Below are positions 1 through 7,160 of a stretch of DNA of 23,980 bases, in pieces. The position numbers and the translations under genes were made by a program. The notes under the pieces are model-generated. The model saw nothing but the letters and a program-made list of their open reading frames with translations. It was not told the origin of the DNA and did no database searches. The DNA lies in assembly GCA_016293435.1 (NCBI GenBank), contig JAEDEG010000040.1:1-23980 (forward strand). Reading direction: 5' to 3'. The number at the start of each line of letters is the position of its first letter. The stretch's first letter is position 1. This stretch comes from Clostridia bacterium (lineage in GTDB: Bacteria; Bacillota; Clostridia; UMGS1810).

Positions 1-51
1 TGCCCCTAAAATGGCCTCTTTTACCTCTTCCCGTGTTCTTCTCTGTTTCAC
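1..51 (-). CDS. N-terminal fragment of an unidentified protein (runs off the left edge)
   Basis: Seen: on the minus strand a GTG codon at 51-49 opens 17 sense codons (MKQRRTREEVKEAILGA) to the window edge. A GAGGGGGG Shine-Dalgarno lies about 5 bases upstream, and a near-perfect sigma-A promoter lies about 40 bases upstream. An ATG slightly further upstream runs into a stop after five codons, so GTG is the better start. The visible residues are basic and acidic, with no signal peptide, and look like the start of a soluble helical protein. Seventeen residues do not identify a family. It follows rpsB-tsf on the same strand but has its own promoter, so it is a separate unit. It does not resemble the start of pyrH, which often follows tsf. 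Confidence 0.6.
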   Translation of the reverse strand, partial: MKQRRTREEVKEAILGA

Positions 52-91
52 AAAAACCCCCCTCGCATAAAGTTATGGTAAATTTACTAAA

Positions 92-120
92 ATTATACCA
101 CAGTATGGTTGATGTGTCAA
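92..120 (-). promoter_or_regulatory. Sigma-A promoter of the left-edge gene
   Basis: On the minus strand, TTGACA (120-115) and TATAAT (97-92) both match consensus exactly with a 17-bp spacer. The predicted start near 85 gives a leader of about 34 nt before the GTG at 51. Confidence 0.85.
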
Positions 121-384
121 GAGATAACAATATTTCTCTACTGTAAATGCGTGTAAATATATCAATATTTATCAGAAAATAATACTGTTGTCACAATACA
201 ATTTTTGTTTGGATGACTTAAATGCGATTCTCTTTATTTTACCTCTTTTTCAATAAGCGGCAAAGCCGCATCATTCAACGTTTTCAGTGGGAGATTGAAC
301 TCCCACTGAAAAAATCAAATGTCACACGCCGCCTATAGAGGCGGGTGACATCTTAATTTAGTTATATATTTTTTATAAAATACA
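121..384. other. Intergenic region without a gene; holds a hairpin cluster
   Basis: This stretch lies between the tsf terminator and the promoter of the left-edge gene. No reading frame with a plausible start and ribosome binding site is present on either strand. The part from 121 to about 250 is AT-rich and featureless apart from a weak AGAGA/TCTCT pair. The part from 257 to 351 holds three consecutive hairpins, listed separately. Confidence 0.6.
257..351. repeat. Three tandem hairpins (possible repeat element or structured RNA)
   Basis: Hairpin 1 is GCGGC/GCCGC (257-261, 265-269). Hairpin 2 has perfect 13-bp arms (281-293 and 300-312) around a 6-nt loop. Hairpin 3 pairs 319-325 with 345-351 and 329-334 with 339-344, with a 3-nt bulge and a 4-nt loop. 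None is followed by a T-run on either strand, so they do not look like intrinsic terminators. The compact GC-rich arms in an AT-rich background suggest a dispersed palindromic repeat or a small structured RNA. I cannot tell which without genome-wide copies. Confidence 0.45.
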
Positions 385-428
385 AAAACCCCAAAAGCAC
401 CGGAAAAATACAGTGTTTTTGAGGTTTT
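375..428 (-). terminator. Rho-independent terminator of rpsB-tsf
   Basis: On the minus strand, arms at 428-413 and 400-385 pair over 16 positions with one G-U wobble and one mismatch, around a 12-nt loop. A T-rich tract continues past the 3' arm. It lies about 25 bp downstream of the tsf stop codon. Confidence 0.75.
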
Positions 429-453
429 AAGCTAAATTGTCAAAATGATGTGT

Positions 454-1353
454 TTATTTAATCATGCTTGCAACTTCATCTGCGAAGTTGTCTTCTCTTT
501 TCTCTATGCCTTCACCTTTTTCAAATCTAACAAAATCTGCAAGTACAACAGCTTCGCCGATTTCATCTGCAGTGTTAGCAATATATTTTTCGACATTGAT
601 ATCACCGTCGAGGATGTATGCCTGATCAAGCAAGCAAATTTCTTTGAAGAATTTTTTAATTCTTCCGGCAACCATTTTTTCTGCAATTGCAGCGGGTTTA
701 CCCTCGTTGATGGCCTGCTGAGTGAGGATTTCTTTCTCTTTTGCAACCTCTTCGGCAGGAACAGAAGCTTCATCTTTGTATCTGGGGTTCATGGATGCAA
801 TCTGCATGCAAACATTTTTAGCCATAGCTGCAATCTTGTCTTTGGCTGCTGCTGTGTCAAAGTTAACAAGAACACCAATTTTGCCGCCGCCATGGATATA
901 GGAGCTTACGGCGCCTTCAAATCTTGCAAATCTTCTGATGTTCATGTTTTCACCAATGGTGAGAACCTTTTCTCTGAGCATTTCTTCTACTGTGAGAGAA
1001 TCGTTATATTTTAATGCTTTTAATGCGTCAACATCTGCGGGATTGTTTTCTGCAACGATTTTTGCAATCTGATTTGAAAATTCAATAAAATCGGCATTCT
1101 TGGCAACAAAGTCGGTTTCGGAATTAACTTCGACTATAGCACCGACCTTGCCGTCTTCGCTAATATATGTGCTAACAATGCCTTCTGCTGCAATTCTGCC
1201 TGCTTTTTTGGCAACAGCCGCAAGACCTTTTTCTCTTAAAAATTCAATAGCTTTTTCCATATCGCCGTCGGATTCTGTGAGTGCTTTTTTGCAGTCCATC
1301 ATTCCACAGCCTGTTCTTTCTCTGAGTTCTTTTACATCTTTAGCTGTAAACAA
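454..1353 (-). CDS. tsf: Translation elongation factor Ts
   Basis: EF-Ts is the guanine nucleotide exchange factor that recycles EF-Tu-GDP to EF-Tu-GTP in the cytosol. The 299-residue product has the N-terminal UBA-like region with the signature RERTGCGMMDCKKAL (about residues 11-25) and the second signature VEVNSETDFVA (about 74-84) that begins the core. Length is normal for the family. The start is TTG at 1353-1351: MFTAKDVKELRE aligns with the usual N-terminus, GGGAGGT sits 8 bases upstream, and no ATG or GTG fits better. It is 41 bp downstream of rpsB on the same strand with no terminator between them, the usual rpsB-tsf operon, and a hairpin terminator follows at 428-375. Confidence 0.98.
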   Translation of the reverse strand: MFTAKDVKELRERTGCGMMDCKKALTESDGDMEKAIEFLREKGLAAVAKKAGRIAAEGIVSTYISEDGKVGAIVEVNSETDFVAKNADFIEFSNQIAKIVAENNPADVDALKALKYNDSLTVEEMLREKVLTIGENMNIRRFARFEGAVSSYIHGGGKIGVLVNFDTAAAKDKIAAMAKNVCMQIASMNPRYKDEASVPAEEVAKEKEILTQQAINEGKPAAIAEKMVAGRIKKFFKEICLLDQAYILDGDINVEKYIANTADEIGEAVVLADFVRFEKGEGIEKREDNFADEVASMIK

Positions 1354-1394
1354 TTTATATTACCTCCCGAAATTTTTTTTGATTAATAATGGAA

Positions 1395-2120
1395 TTATGC
1401 TTCTTCCTGAGCTTCTTCGGCTGCCTGGGGAGCATCTTCACCCTGTCTGCCTTCAACAACAGCATTTGCCATGGTTGAAGCAATAAGCTTTACTGCTCTG
1501 ATAGCATCATCGTTACCGGGGATTACATAATCAACATCATCGGGATCACAGTTGGTATCTACAATAGCAACAACAGGAATACCGAGTTTCTTAGCTTCAG
1601 AAACAGCAATTTTTTCTTTTCTGGGGTCTACAACGAACATAGCACCGGGGAGCTTCTTCATGTCTTTGATACCGCCGAGGTACTTTTCGAGTTTTTCACA
1701 TTCGAGACGAAGCTTAACAACTTCCTTTTTGGGGAGAAGATCAAATGTGCCGTCTTCTTCCATCTTCTTGAGCTGATTGAGTCTGCCGATTCTCTTCTGG
1801 ATTGTTTTGAAGTTGGTGAGCATACCGCCGAGCCATCTTGCATTAACAAAATACATGCCGACTCTTTCCGCTTCTTCTTTTATGGATTCCTGAGCCTGTT
1901 TTTTGGTGCCTACAAAAAGGATATCCTGACCACTCTCGGCAACTTCTTTGATGAAATCGTAAGCTTCAACAACCTTCTTAACTGTTTTCTGAAGATTGAT
2001 GATGTAAATACCATTTCTTTCTGTGTAGATGTATTCCGCCATTTTGGGGTTCCATCTTCTGGTCTGGTGTCCGAAATGAACACCTGCTTCTAACAACTGT
2101 TTCATTGAAATAACTGACAT
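1395..2120 (-). CDS. rpsB: 30S ribosomal protein S2
   Basis: S2 is a late-assembling protein of the small ribosomal subunit, bound near S1 and the platform. The 241-residue product opens with MSVISMKQLLEAGVHFGHQTRRWNPKM-type sequence (residues 1-26), which is diagnostic. It also holds the conserved LFVGTKKQAQ (about 67-76), RWLGGMLTN (about 94-102) and AIVDTNCDPDDVDY (about 185-198) segments. The acidic C-terminal tail (EEAQEEA) is typical of Bacillota. ATG at 2120 has GGAGGTG 8 bases upstream. It is first in the rpsB-tsf operon, with a predicted promoter about 125 bp upstream and a structured leader that could allow feedback control by S2. Confidence 0.98.
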   Translation of the reverse strand: MSVISMKQLLEAGVHFGHQTRRWNPKMAEYIYTERNGIYIINLQKTVKKVVEAYDFIKEVAESGQDILFVGTKKQAQESIKEEAERVGMYFVNARWLGGMLTNFKTIQKRIGRLNQLKKMEEDGTFDLLPKKEVVKLRLECEKLEKYLGGIKDMKKLPGAMFVVDPRKEKIAVSEAKKLGIPVVAIVDTNCDPDDVDYVIPGNDDAIRAVKLIASTMANAVVEGRQGEDAPQAAEEAQEEA

Positions 2121-2148
2121 ATAAATTCACCTCCGTTTTTTTACCCTC

Positions 2149-2224
2149 CATATGCGTCATCTGCACACAAGACAGCAAAAACTATGTCGGATTTTTGCCG
2201 CAAACTTGCCTGCATCGGCATATG
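2149..2224 (-). promoter_or_regulatory. Structured 5' leader of rpsB (candidate autoregulatory element)
   Basis: The predicted rpsB transcript has a leader of about 115 nt. Seven-base complementary arms (CATATGC at 2149-2155 and GCATATG at 2218-2224) enclose it, and a further TGCCG/CGGCA pair lies inside. rpsB leaders that bind S2 are known in other bacteria. Whether this one is related is inference. Confidence 0.3.
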
Positions 2225-2243
2225 TGTGTATTTACCGCATAAT

Positions 2244-2272
2244 ATTTTATCATATTGGAATAAAAAAAGCAA
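2244..2272 (-). promoter_or_regulatory. Predicted promoter of rpsB-tsf
   Basis: On the minus strand, TTGCTT (2272-2267) and TAAAAT (2249-2244) are separated by 17 bp. The -35 matches at 4 of 6 positions and the -10 at 5 of 6. Confidence 0.6.
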
Positions 2273-2365
2273 GAAAAACTTTCAAGTACTGTAAAAAAAC
2301 TTTACCAAACCTTTTTGAATTATTGTGTGATTTAGTGAATATTTTATACAAAATTAAAAAAAAGC

Positions 2366-2394
2366 TTGACAAACGGATAATGAGATGATATAAT
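2366..2394 (+). promoter_or_regulatory. Sigma-A promoter of tRNA-Gly
   Basis: TTGACA (2366-2371) and TATAAT (2389-2394), both perfect, with a 17-bp spacer. The predicted start near 2401 leaves a leader of about 15 nt before the mature tRNA. Confidence 0.92.
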
Positions 2395-2415
2395 ACATCT
2401 TGCATTAAGAGTTAT

Positions 2416-2487
2416 GCGGGAGTGGCTCAGTGGTAGAGCGTCACCTTGCCAAGGTGAACGTCGCGAGTTCGAATCTCGTCTTCCGCT
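2416..2487 (+). tRNA. tRNA-Gly (GCC anticodon)
   Basis: Seen: a 72-nt cloverleaf with a 7-bp acceptor stem (GCGGGAG/CTTCCGC, one G-U), a D-stem GCTC/GAGC, an anticodon stem TCACC/GGTGA around loop TTGCCAA (anticodon GCC), a 5-nt variable loop, and a T-arm with TTCGAAT. The discriminator base is T and CCA is not encoded. It reads GGC and GGU codons. It has its own perfect promoter and terminator, so it is a monocistronic tRNA unit. Confidence 0.97.
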
Positions 2488-2491
2488 TTTG

Positions 2492-2525
2492 ATAACGTAC
2501 ACATCGGTGTACGTTATTTTTTTAT
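2492..2525 (+). terminator. Terminator of tRNA-Gly
   Basis: A perfect 11-bp stem (2492-2502 with 2507-2517) closes a 4-nt ATCG loop and is followed at once by a run of T, five bases after the tRNA end. Confidence 0.92.
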
Positions 2526-2612
2526 TTTTATGTCAAAAGCTTTGCAATATGAAAAGAGTATTTTTTCTGAAACAGAAAATCTCGAAGCGTTTAGGTCAAA
2601 GGTGGTAAAACC

Positions 2613-3047
2613 ATGAATTTTATGAAAGAAGCTATAAAAGAGGCAAAAAAAGCATATAACGAAAACGAGGTGCCTGTGGGGGCTGTGCTTGTGTGTGACA
2701 ACGAGATTATTGCCTCTGCACACAACCGTTGCGAATCACTGTGCGACAATACGGCTCATGCCGAAATGCTTGCAATCAGAGAAGCTCTGAAAAAAAGAGG
2801 AGAAAAGCAGCTTTGCAGCTGCGAGCTTTATGTAACGATGGAACCATGCGCCATGTGCACAGGTGCAATACTGAACACAAAATTAAAAAGAGTGTATATC
2901 GGATGTATGGAGCCAAAAACCGGGTGCATGGGATCGGTGACTGATTTGTCACGCATGACACCATGGAAGCCTGAAGTATACTACGGATTTTGCGAAGATG
3001 AATGTAGGGCGGTTATGCAGGAGTTTTTTGCAGATAAAAGAATCTGA
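2613..3047 (+). CDS. tadA: tRNA-specific adenosine deaminase
   Basis: TadA deaminates A34 to inosine in the wobble position of tRNA-Arg(ACG). The 144-residue product fits the family length. It shows NEVPVGAVLV (about residues 18-27), the zinc and catalytic motif HAEM (about 50-53: His zinc ligand, Glu proton shuttle) and PCAMC (about 78-82: two Cys zinc ligands), in the cytidine-deaminase-fold order. ATG at 2613 has AAAGGTGG about 8 bases upstream. The gene lies downstream of the tRNA terminator, so it needs its own promoter, which I could not place with confidence. A strong hairpin follows it. A related guanine or cytosine deaminase is possible, but the local sequence and size favour TadA. 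Confidence 0.93.
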   Translation: MNFMKEAIKEAKKAYNENEVPVGAVLVCDNEIIASAHNRCESLCDNTAHAEMLAIREALKKRGEKQLCSCELYVTMEPCAMCTGAILNTKLKRVYIGCMEPKTGCMGSVTDLSRMTPWKPEVYYGFCEDECRAVMQEFFADKRI

Positions 3048-3052
3048 ACCAA

Positions 3053-3107
3053 AAAGACCTGCTGAATAAATTCATGAAAAAAGCTTGAATTTATTTAGCA
3101 GGTCTTT
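3053..3107. terminator. Bidirectional terminator between tadA and argG
   Basis: Arms at 3053-3074 and 3086-3107 pair over 22 bp with a single G-U wobble, around an 11-nt loop. T-rich sequence follows on both strands, so it can end the convergent tadA (plus) and argG (minus) transcripts. Confidence 0.93.
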
Positions 3108-3121
3108 ATTTATATGATGAA

Positions 3122-4342
3122 TTATTTATTTTCTTCTTTATTTTTCTGCATCATCATAGCACGAACCTTGAGTGGCAAACCGAACAAATTGATAAATCCT
3201 TCGGAGTCTTTCTGATTATACACTTCGTCGGCATCGAAGGTAGCAATCTCTTCGTTATAAAGTGAATAAGGAGATGTTGTGCCTGCAGGTGTGCAGTTAC
3301 CCTTATAGAGCTTGAGTCTGACCTTACCGGTAACGGTTTGCTGAGTGGAATCAACAAATGCAGAAAGTGCTTCGCGAAGCGGTGTGTACCAAAGGCCGTC
3401 ATACACAAGCTCTGCAAACTTATTGGCAACCTCCTGCTTGTAGTGAAGAGTCTGCTTATCGAGGCACAGATATTCGAGCTCTTTGTGTGCAGCATATAAA
3501 ATTGTGCCGCCGGGAGTTTCGTATACACCTCTGGACTTCATACCGACAAGTCTGTTTTCTACAATGTCGTCGATACCGATACCGTTGGCACCTCCAATTT
3601 CATTAAGCTTTTTGACAAGCTCAACGGGGCCGTATTCTACACCGTCAATCTTGGTGGGAATACCCTTTTCGAAATCAATTTCGATATATGTGGGAACATC
3701 GGGAGCCTTTTCGGGAGAAACGCCGAGCTTTAAAATCTTGTCAAGATTTGGCTCATTGGCAGGGTCTTCAAGATCCTGACCTTCGTGAGAAAGGTGCCAG
3801 ATGTTTCTGTCCATAGAATAGTTATTGTCTTTGGTTACAGGTACGGGAATGCCTCTTTTTTCGGCATAGTCAATTTCGTCTTCTCTTGATTTGATATCCC
3901 AGATTCTCCAGGGAGCAATTATTTTCATTTCGGGAGCAAGAGCCTTTATTGTCAGCTCAAAACGAACCTGGTCGTTGCCCTTACCGGTACAGCCGTGGCA
4001 GATTGCTGTTGCGCCTTCGGCTTTTGCAATTTCGACAATTCTCTTTGCGATGCAGGGACGTGCGTGAGATGTACCGAGAAGATATTTGCCTTCGTATACT
4101 GCGTGGGCTTTGAGTGTGGGCCAGATGAAATCGGTAACGTATTCTTCCTGAAGATTTTCTATATAAAGCTTGGATGCTCCGGTTTTGAGAGCTTTTTCTT
4201 CAAGCCCTTCGGTCTCTTTGCCCTGACCGACATCACCGCAGACAGCAATTACTTCATAATCGTAGTTCTCTTTGAGCCACGGAATAATGATAGAAGTATC
4301 AAGTCCGCCGGAATATGCTAATATAACTTTTTCTTTTGCCAT
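3122..4342 (-). CDS. argG: Argininosuccinate synthase
   Basis: ArgG condenses citrulline and aspartate with ATP to argininosuccinate, the penultimate step of arginine synthesis, in the cytosol. The 406-residue product has full family length. It shows the N-type ATP pyrophosphatase loop AYSGGLDTS (about residues 9-17), the HGCTGKGNDQVRFE segment (about 115-128) and the substrate-binding region around MDRNIWHLSHEG. ATG at 4342 has GGAGGT 8 bases upstream and a TTGCAA-17-TATAAT promoter. A possible ARG-box half site overlaps that -10, consistent with repression by ArgR. Its usual partner argH is not adjacent but about 18 kb away on the opposite strand. Confidence 0.98.
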   Translation of the reverse strand: MAKEKVILAYSGGLDTSIIIPWLKENYDYEVIAVCGDVGQGKETEGLEEKALKTGASKLYIENLQEEYVTDFIWPTLKAHAVYEGKYLLGTSHARPCIAKRIVEIAKAEGATAICHGCTGKGNDQVRFELTIKALAPEMKIIAPWRIWDIKSREDEIDYAEKRGIPVPVTKDNNYSMDRNIWHLSHEGQDLEDPANEPNLDKILKLGVSPEKAPDVPTYIEIDFEKGIPTKIDGVEYGPVELVKKLNEIGGANGIGIDDIVENRLVGMKSRGVYETPGGTILYAAHKELEYLCLDKQTLHYKQEVANKFAELVYDGLWYTPLREALSAFVDSTQQTVTGKVRLKLYKGNCTPAGTTSPYSLYNEEIATFDADEVYNQKDSEGFINLFGLPLKVRAMMMQKNKEENK

Positions 4343-4382
4343 ATTGATTTACCTCCAAAAAAATGGTATAATTATCTTATGT

Positions 4383-4400
4383 ATGTTATTATAATGCAAG
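4383..4400. promoter_or_regulatory. Weak ARG-box-like site over the argG -10
   Basis: The sequence fits the right half of the arginine box (AT-W4-AT-K-CAAG, compare the B. subtilis form CATGAATAAAAATKCAAK as I recall it) but lacks the TG at positions 3-4. Its position over the argG -10 would suit repression by ArgR. Confidence 0.3.
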
Positions 4401-4416
4401 CAGTAAAAATTTGCAA
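4388..4416 (-). promoter_or_regulatory. Promoter of argG
   Basis: On the minus strand, TTGCAA (4416-4411) and TATAAT (4393-4388) are separated by 17 bp. The predicted start is near 4381, giving a leader of about 38 nt. Confidence 0.75.
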
Positions 4417-4436
4417 TATGTAAATCTGAATAAAAT

Positions 4437-4454
4437 CATGAATATTTAAACAAA
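4437..4454. promoter_or_regulatory. Candidate ARG box in the argG-ruvC region
   Basis: CATGAATATTTAAACAAA matches the defined positions of the 18-bp ARG-box consensus except position 13 and, against the E. coli form, position 1. It lies upstream of the argG -35 and over the ruvC -35 region. Confidence 0.45.
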
Positions 4455-4460
4455 ATAATG

Positions 4461-4466
4461 TATAAT
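4461..4466 (+). promoter_or_regulatory. Predicted -10 of ruvC
   Basis: A perfect TATAAT lies 31 bp before the ruvC start. The hexamer 17 bp upstream (ATGAAT at 4438-4443) is only a 3 of 6 match to a -35, so promoter strength is uncertain. Confidence 0.45.
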
Positions 4467-4483
4467 ATGCATAAATATACAGA
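4466..4483. promoter_or_regulatory. Candidate ARG box, full consensus match
   Basis: TATGCATAAATATACAGA fits every defined position of TNTGNATWWWWATNCANA, the E. coli ARG-box consensus as I recall it. It starts at the last base of the predicted ruvC -10 and lies 32 bp before the ruvC start codon. ArgR binding here is inferred from the consensus and from argG next door. Confidence 0.55.
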
Positions 4484-4497
4484 GGGGCAGGAAAAGA

Positions 4498-4992
4498 ATG
4501 ATTATACTCGGAATCGATCCCGGTTTTGCAATTGTGGGTGTGGGAATAATAGAACACAAGGGCAACAAATTTAAGGTTATAGATTATTTTGCAGTAACAA
4601 CCAAAGCCGGACTTGCAATGGAGCAAAGGCTCAAGCTCATATATGAAAGTATTGACGATGCAATAAAAAAATACTCTCCTGACTGCATGGCTATAGAGGA
4701 GCTGTTTTTTAACAACAACGCAAAAACCGCTCTGCAGGTTGGTCAGGCACGGGGAGTAATTCTATTGGCGGCAGTAAACAGCGGACTTCCCATATTTGAA
4801 TATACGCCGCTTCAGGTAAAGCAATCGGTTGTTGGCTACGGAAGAGCGGCAAAAGGGCAAATTCAGCAAATGACAAAGGCATTGCTTTCGTTAAATGAAA
4901 TACCCAAGCCCGACGATGTGGCAGATGCTTTGGCAATTGCAATATGCCATGCACACTCCCACAAAATGGTAAGGCTTGGGGTACATATGTAG
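4498..4992 (+). CDS. ruvC: Holliday junction resolvase RuvC
   Basis: RuvC is the dimeric endonuclease that cleaves Holliday junctions with RuvAB during recombinational repair. The 164-residue product has normal length and an RNase H-like fold. The four acidic catalytic residues are present: D7 in GIDPG, E67 in AIEELFF, and D140 and D143 in DVADALAIAICH. ATG at 4498 has an AGAGGGG purine tract about 10 bases upstream. It is divergent from argG and convergent with the last gene of the accessory operon, only 5 bp from that gene's stop, with no hairpin between them. ruvA and ruvB are not in the window. An ARG-box-like site lies in its leader. Confidence 0.96.
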   Translation: MIILGIDPGFAIVGVGIIEHKGNKFKVIDYFAVTTKAGLAMEQRLKLIYESIDDAIKKYSPDCMAIEELFFNNNAKTALQVGQARGVILLAAVNSGLPIFEYTPLQVKQSVVGYGRAAKGQIQQMTKALLSLNEIPKPDDVADALAIAICHAHSHKMVRLGVHM

Positions 4993-4997
4993 CTTTA

Positions 4998-7145
4998 TTA
5001 TTCATTTGGCAAAATGCTTTTGGGGGTAAGGGGTTTTACGTTTGACAACGAATCGATAACAAAAACCCTCAAATCAGTCCACTTAGCATATTCGCTTACT
5101 TTAACACCGCCCGAAAGACAGCCGTTTATATTGCGCGATGAGGAGTCTTCACCTATCGTACCGACAGATATAAGCTTATCCCCATTATACATGGCTGCAA
5201 CCATTATCGGTTTTTTGGTGCCCGAATATTCACAATCGGCACGGATATATCCGTCTTTTGATATTGTTTCGGGTGCAAATTGCGGTGTGGTAATTCCGTT
5301 TACAGAGGCATAATACTGTGCTTTATTTGTTCCATCCGAGCTCGTTACGGTTATTTCTGTATCAGAAGTGATAATATCAGAATCATTGCCTGATATCTGA
5401 ATATCGGCATCGGTGTATGAGGTGAGCGCATCCTTGAGAGAAGAAATATCCGTGTTTTCATTAACAGTGATTATGTTTTTGAGACTTCCGCGTCCGATTT
5501 TGACAGCTCCGCTGTTTGAGGTGATAAAGGTGGATGCCGATGATGTGGCAAAATCAGACATAGAATCAAATTCTCTAAAGCTGAAATTATCAAACCACAG
5601 CGACTGCTTAACACCCTTTACCTTATTTACATAAAGTCTTATCTGCGAGATATTGTCATCAAGAGCCGTAATCGCCGACGAGCTTACGAGCACACCGTCA
5701 AGATAGGTGTTGCAAATTCCCTGCTTAAGATTTACGGCGGTAGTATAATTATACCATCTGCCGGCGTATATCTTGCCGATAAAGCCTGATGAATCAAGTA
5801 AAGCATTATTTGAAAGATTAATCAGATTTATGTATTTGCCCGACGATGTTTGAATAAGCATACCGGATGGATTTGCTATCCTGTCTGCTTTAATATCGCA
5901 CGAAAATACCCATACCTTACCCGGTGTGGGAACTTTTTTTAAATAGTCCTTGCCGGTGTATGCAGTGAGGTTTACACTTTGACCGTTGTACGAAACCGCA
6001 GAGTTTGATTCATCGGAGCATATTTTGAGAACCTTGCCTCTTCCGGCTTCGCTTTCAATTGTAATTGTACCGTTATCGTTGGAGCTCCAGTTTGCCCATT
6101 TTATGTCTCCGGTTCCTTCTTTTATCTGACCTATTTGGTCATCTTTTATATTTACCTCGGTTATTGTCCACAAATCAAAATCGTCGCGAGCCAATTCAAA
6201 ATCTGCGTTTGAATCGGAAATTTTAAATTCAAATTCATATTCATCAGCAATCGATAGGAAAGCCGAAGAAATATTTTTGCCGAGTTTTAGCGTATAATCA
6301 GTGTTGGCGGTAAATCCATCGGCAGGCGTTATGAATATCATATTCTCCTGTGCACAAGTCCACGCCGAAACCGCTGCACCGTCAGATGTATACAATGCTA
6401 CATTGTTGATTACGCTTGCCGAATCGATATTTTGGGTAAAGCTAATCATTACCGATTCACAGCCGGGCGGAAATATGCCATGCTGATTGTACAAAACCGA
6501 ATCGCCGTTTATTGCACCCAAAGAAATCGGAGCAAGCTTTGGATTATATGAAAGCGAAAGATTGTCGTATATAATTTTGCCGTAATCGGTATATAACCTA
6601 ATAACTGCAATATCAGACAACTCGATAGCACCGTTCATAATGACAGCACCGTCGCACAAAACAGTGTATAATTTGCCCGATATATCAAAGCTTACAGAGA
6701 TATTCAACCACTTATTGCACTGCAATGCCGGAAATTCCGGTCTGTTGCATCTGCCAAGGTTATCTTCAATTTCAATTCCCCATTTACCGTCTGCATACAG
6801 CAAACATTCAAGCAAAATATTTGACTTATTTGAACGAGTATGTATATTGAGGGATGAAGTAAGCGAATTGCCGGATACAACCGCTGCCCCCGTACCAAGC
6901 GGTGTGGCAGCAGGATAAACCATACCCGGATCGGCTGAAAATGTAAGAATTTCCGATTTCCACATTCCCTCAGCTGTGTTTGATGTGTAAGTTTCAAAAT
7001 CCTCATACAAAACCTCAAATTCATTTTCGGAAGCGGCAGCATGTACAGCCGCTTCCGAAATATTTGAACTTAACACAATAACACATACAGCCAAATACAT
7101 AATAAACAAAACCTTGGGTTTTACAAAGTATTTAATTTTATTCAT
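4998..7145 (-). CDS. Secreted LamG-like/Ig-like modular protein (paralogue A)
   Basis: No specific function is known. Seen in 715 residues: a long signal peptide (1 to about 38, hydrophobic stretch 12-28); a beta-rich LamG/concanavalin-like module (about 41-200, ending IIYDNLSLSY); a Big_5/SbsA-type Ig-like module (about 205-310, with FTPADGF-type and NTDYTL motifs); a second LamG-like module (about 320-527, ending SLWFDNFSF); an Ig-like linker (about 540-612); and a C-terminal module (about 630-707, MVAAMYNGDKLISVG to DSLSNVKPL). Residues 320-715 align along their whole length with paralogue B, about half identical by eye. There are no SLH repeats, catalytic motif or sortase signal. It probably binds carbohydrate at the cell surface. 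It is last in the operon, 15 bp after paralogue B, with AGGAG before the ATG. Confidence 0.82.
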   Translation of the reverse strand: MNKIKYFVKPKVLFIMYLAVCVIVLSSNISEAAVHAAASENEFEVLYEDFETYTSNTAEGMWKSEILTFSADPGMVYPAATPLGTGAAVVSGNSLTSSLNIHTRSNKSNILLECLLYADGKWGIEIEDNLGRCNRPEFPALQCNKWLNISVSFDISGKLYTVLCDGAVIMNGAIELSDIAVIRLYTDYGKIIYDNLSLSYNPKLAPISLGAINGDSVLYNQHGIFPPGCESVMISFTQNIDSASVINNVALYTSDGAAVSAWTCAQENMIFITPADGFTANTDYTLKLGKNISSAFLSIADEYEFEFKISDSNADFELARDDFDLWTITEVNIKDDQIGQIKEGTGDIKWANWSSNDNGTITIESEAGRGKVLKICSDESNSAVSYNGQSVNLTAYTGKDYLKKVPTPGKVWVFSCDIKADRIANPSGMLIQTSSGKYINLINLSNNALLDSSGFIGKIYAGRWYNYTTAVNLKQGICNTYLDGVLVSSSAITALDDNISQIRLYVNKVKGVKQSLWFDNFSFREFDSMSDFATSSASTFITSNSGAVKIGRGSLKNIITVNENTDISSLKDALTSYTDADIQISGNDSDIITSDTEITVTSSDGTNKAQYYASVNGITTPQFAPETISKDGYIRADCEYSGTKKPIMVAAMYNGDKLISVGTIGEDSSSRNINGCLSGGVKVSEYAKWTDLRVFVIDSLSNVKPLTPKSILPNE

Positions 7146-7160
7146 ATTGGCTCCTGCTTA

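Noticed and set aside
281..312. 13-bp hairpin as an intrinsic terminator
   Set aside because: No T-run follows on either strand. The tsf terminator is the hairpin at 385-428.
445..1014. Plus-strand open frame of 189 codons opposite tsf
   Set aside because: It lies wholly inside tsf on the other strand, is rich in Cys and Phe as antisense frames of this kind are, and has no ribosome binding site.
1978..2178. Minus-strand 66-codon frame starting in the rpsB leader
   Set aside because: It overlaps rpsB out of frame and has no homology signal. The GGAGG after its ATG belongs to rpsB.
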